Shown here: in pieces, positions 63,658-64,000 of the stretch | How positions within the stretch are numbered: position 1 is the first letter of the stretch | Layout of the letters: every line of letters begins with the position of its first letter | Origin: Rhizobium tumorigenes | GTDB taxonomy: Bacteria; Pseudomonadota; Alphaproteobacteria; Rhizobiales; Rhizobiaceae | Assembly (NCBI RefSeq): GCF_003240565.2 | Contig: NZ_CP117255.1 | Coordinates: forward strand, 2,232,001 to 2,296,000 | Direction: 5' to 3' | Length of the DNA: 64,000 nucleotides | Program-made: the position numbers and the translations under genes | The notes under the pieces: model-generated | The model's database searches: none | What the model saw: the letters and a program-made list of their open reading frames with translations, nothing else | What the model was told of the DNA's origin: nothing

Positions 63658-64000
63658 ATGGATCAGCTTTCCGCCATGCGCGCTTTCGCCCGTGTTGTCG
63701 AAACCGGCAATTTCACGCGCGCAGCCACGACCCTGTCGATGCCGAAGGCGACGGTAACGACACTCATTCAGGGGCTCGAACAGCACCTGCACACGAAATT
63801 GCTGAACCGCACGACCCGCCGTGTCATGGTGACTACCGACGGCGCCCTCTATTACGAGCGCGCGATCCAGATCCTTTCGGAAATCGAGGAGCTCGACGGC
63901 AGCGTCAGCAATTCGCAAAGCCTGCCGAGCGGCCGGCTGCGAGTCGAAATGGCCGGCGCCTTCGCCGACGAGATTGTCATCCCGGCGCTGTGCGACTTCC
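63658..64000 (+). CDS. LysR-family regulator, N-terminal part (cut by window edge)
   Basis: The first 114 codons are present from the ATG at 63658 (preceded by a CAGG-type weak site). MDQLSAMRAFARVVETGNFTRAA begins a typical LysR winged helix, and MPKATVTTLIQGLEQHLHTKLLNRTTRRVMVTTDG is the recognition and wing part; the effector domain begins at SGRLRVEMAGAF. It is divergent from the hydrolase-efflux operon with 170 bp between, so it is the likely regulator of that operon. Confidence 0.88.
   Translation, partial: MDQLSAMRAFARVVETGNFTRAATTLSMPKATVTTLIQGLEQHLHTKLLNRTTRRVMVTTDGALYYERAIQILSEIEELDGSVSNSQSLPSGRLRVEMAGAFADEIVIPALCDF

Noticed and set aside
1..64000. tRNA, rRNA, CRISPR arrays and insertion sequences
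   Set aside because: I looked for cloverleaf-type segments, regularly spaced repeats and transposase genes and saw none that I could support by eye.

Overview
The window is a gene-dense, GC-rich stretch of an alphaproteobacterial chromosome, most likely from the Rhizobiaceae (Rhizobium/Agrobacterium/Sinorhizobium group). The basis is the CtrA-SciP-ChpT cell-cycle genes, an EipA-type DUF1134 protein, a family-typical RpoH, heterotetrameric sarcosine oxidase, GANTC (CcrM) sites before ctrA and a RIME-like palindromic repeat. I saw no rRNA, tRNA, CRISPR array, prophage or insertion sequence. About 50 protein genes are supported; one is cut by each window edge (urtA on the left, a LysR gene on the right).

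Layout. 1-4.8 kb: start of the urea transporter gene urtA, divergent from a large sensor kinase whose input half is an NCS1-type (purine/pyrimidine) permease, followed by its LuxR-type response regulator. 4.9-10.4 kb: livHMGF-DUF6867-livK branched-chain amino-acid ABC operon. 10.7-18.4 kb: a dimethylglycine-dehydrogenase-like flavoprotein and the complete soxBDAG sarcosine oxidase operon, i.e. N-methyl amine demethylation feeding one-carbon metabolism. 18.7-22.7 kb: polysaccharide deacetylase, glycosyltransferase in an AT-rich pocket, cysQ, DUF2793. 23-27.5 kb: cell-cycle block with sciP, fliJ, ctrA, an atypical receiver, chpT and eipA. 27.6-36.2 kb: housekeeping genes (coiled-coil membrane protein, TrmH-like and RluD RNA modification, rpoH behind a heat-shock-type promoter, a long proline/acid-rich membrane protein, purA). 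36.4-43.8 kb: an accessory catabolic locus with a hydantoin-racemase-like enzyme, a Pot-type ABC transporter, a divergent GntR regulator and a cytosine-deaminase-like hydrolase with altered active-site neighbours. 44-50.5 kb: UDP-glucuronate epimerase, flavin reductase, EamA exporter, an mhqO/mhqD-like quinone detoxification pair under an ArsR-type gene, and ung. 50.6-56 kb: a second demethylase-type flavoprotein translationally coupled to a choline-kinase-like gene that lacks a normal start codon, then a LysR regulator divergent from a YeiH exporter. 56-64 kb: GGDEF-EAL protein and a BepDE/MexAB-like efflux operon led by an unusual alpha/beta hydrolase, divergent from a LysR gene.

The themes are uptake and breakdown of small nitrogen compounds (urea, branched-chain amino acids, methylated glycines, perhaps pyrimidine or hydantoin rings), cell-cycle control, and stress or efflux functions. 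The best candidates for undescribed biology are the permease-kinase next to urtA, the Pot transporter/racemase/deaminase locus, the kinase-demethylase pair with an apparent AUC start, and the efflux-linked hydrolase without a visible catalytic histidine. Gene starts were chosen by family N-termini and ribosome-binding sites read by eye; no database search was run, and comparisons with named proteins are from memory.
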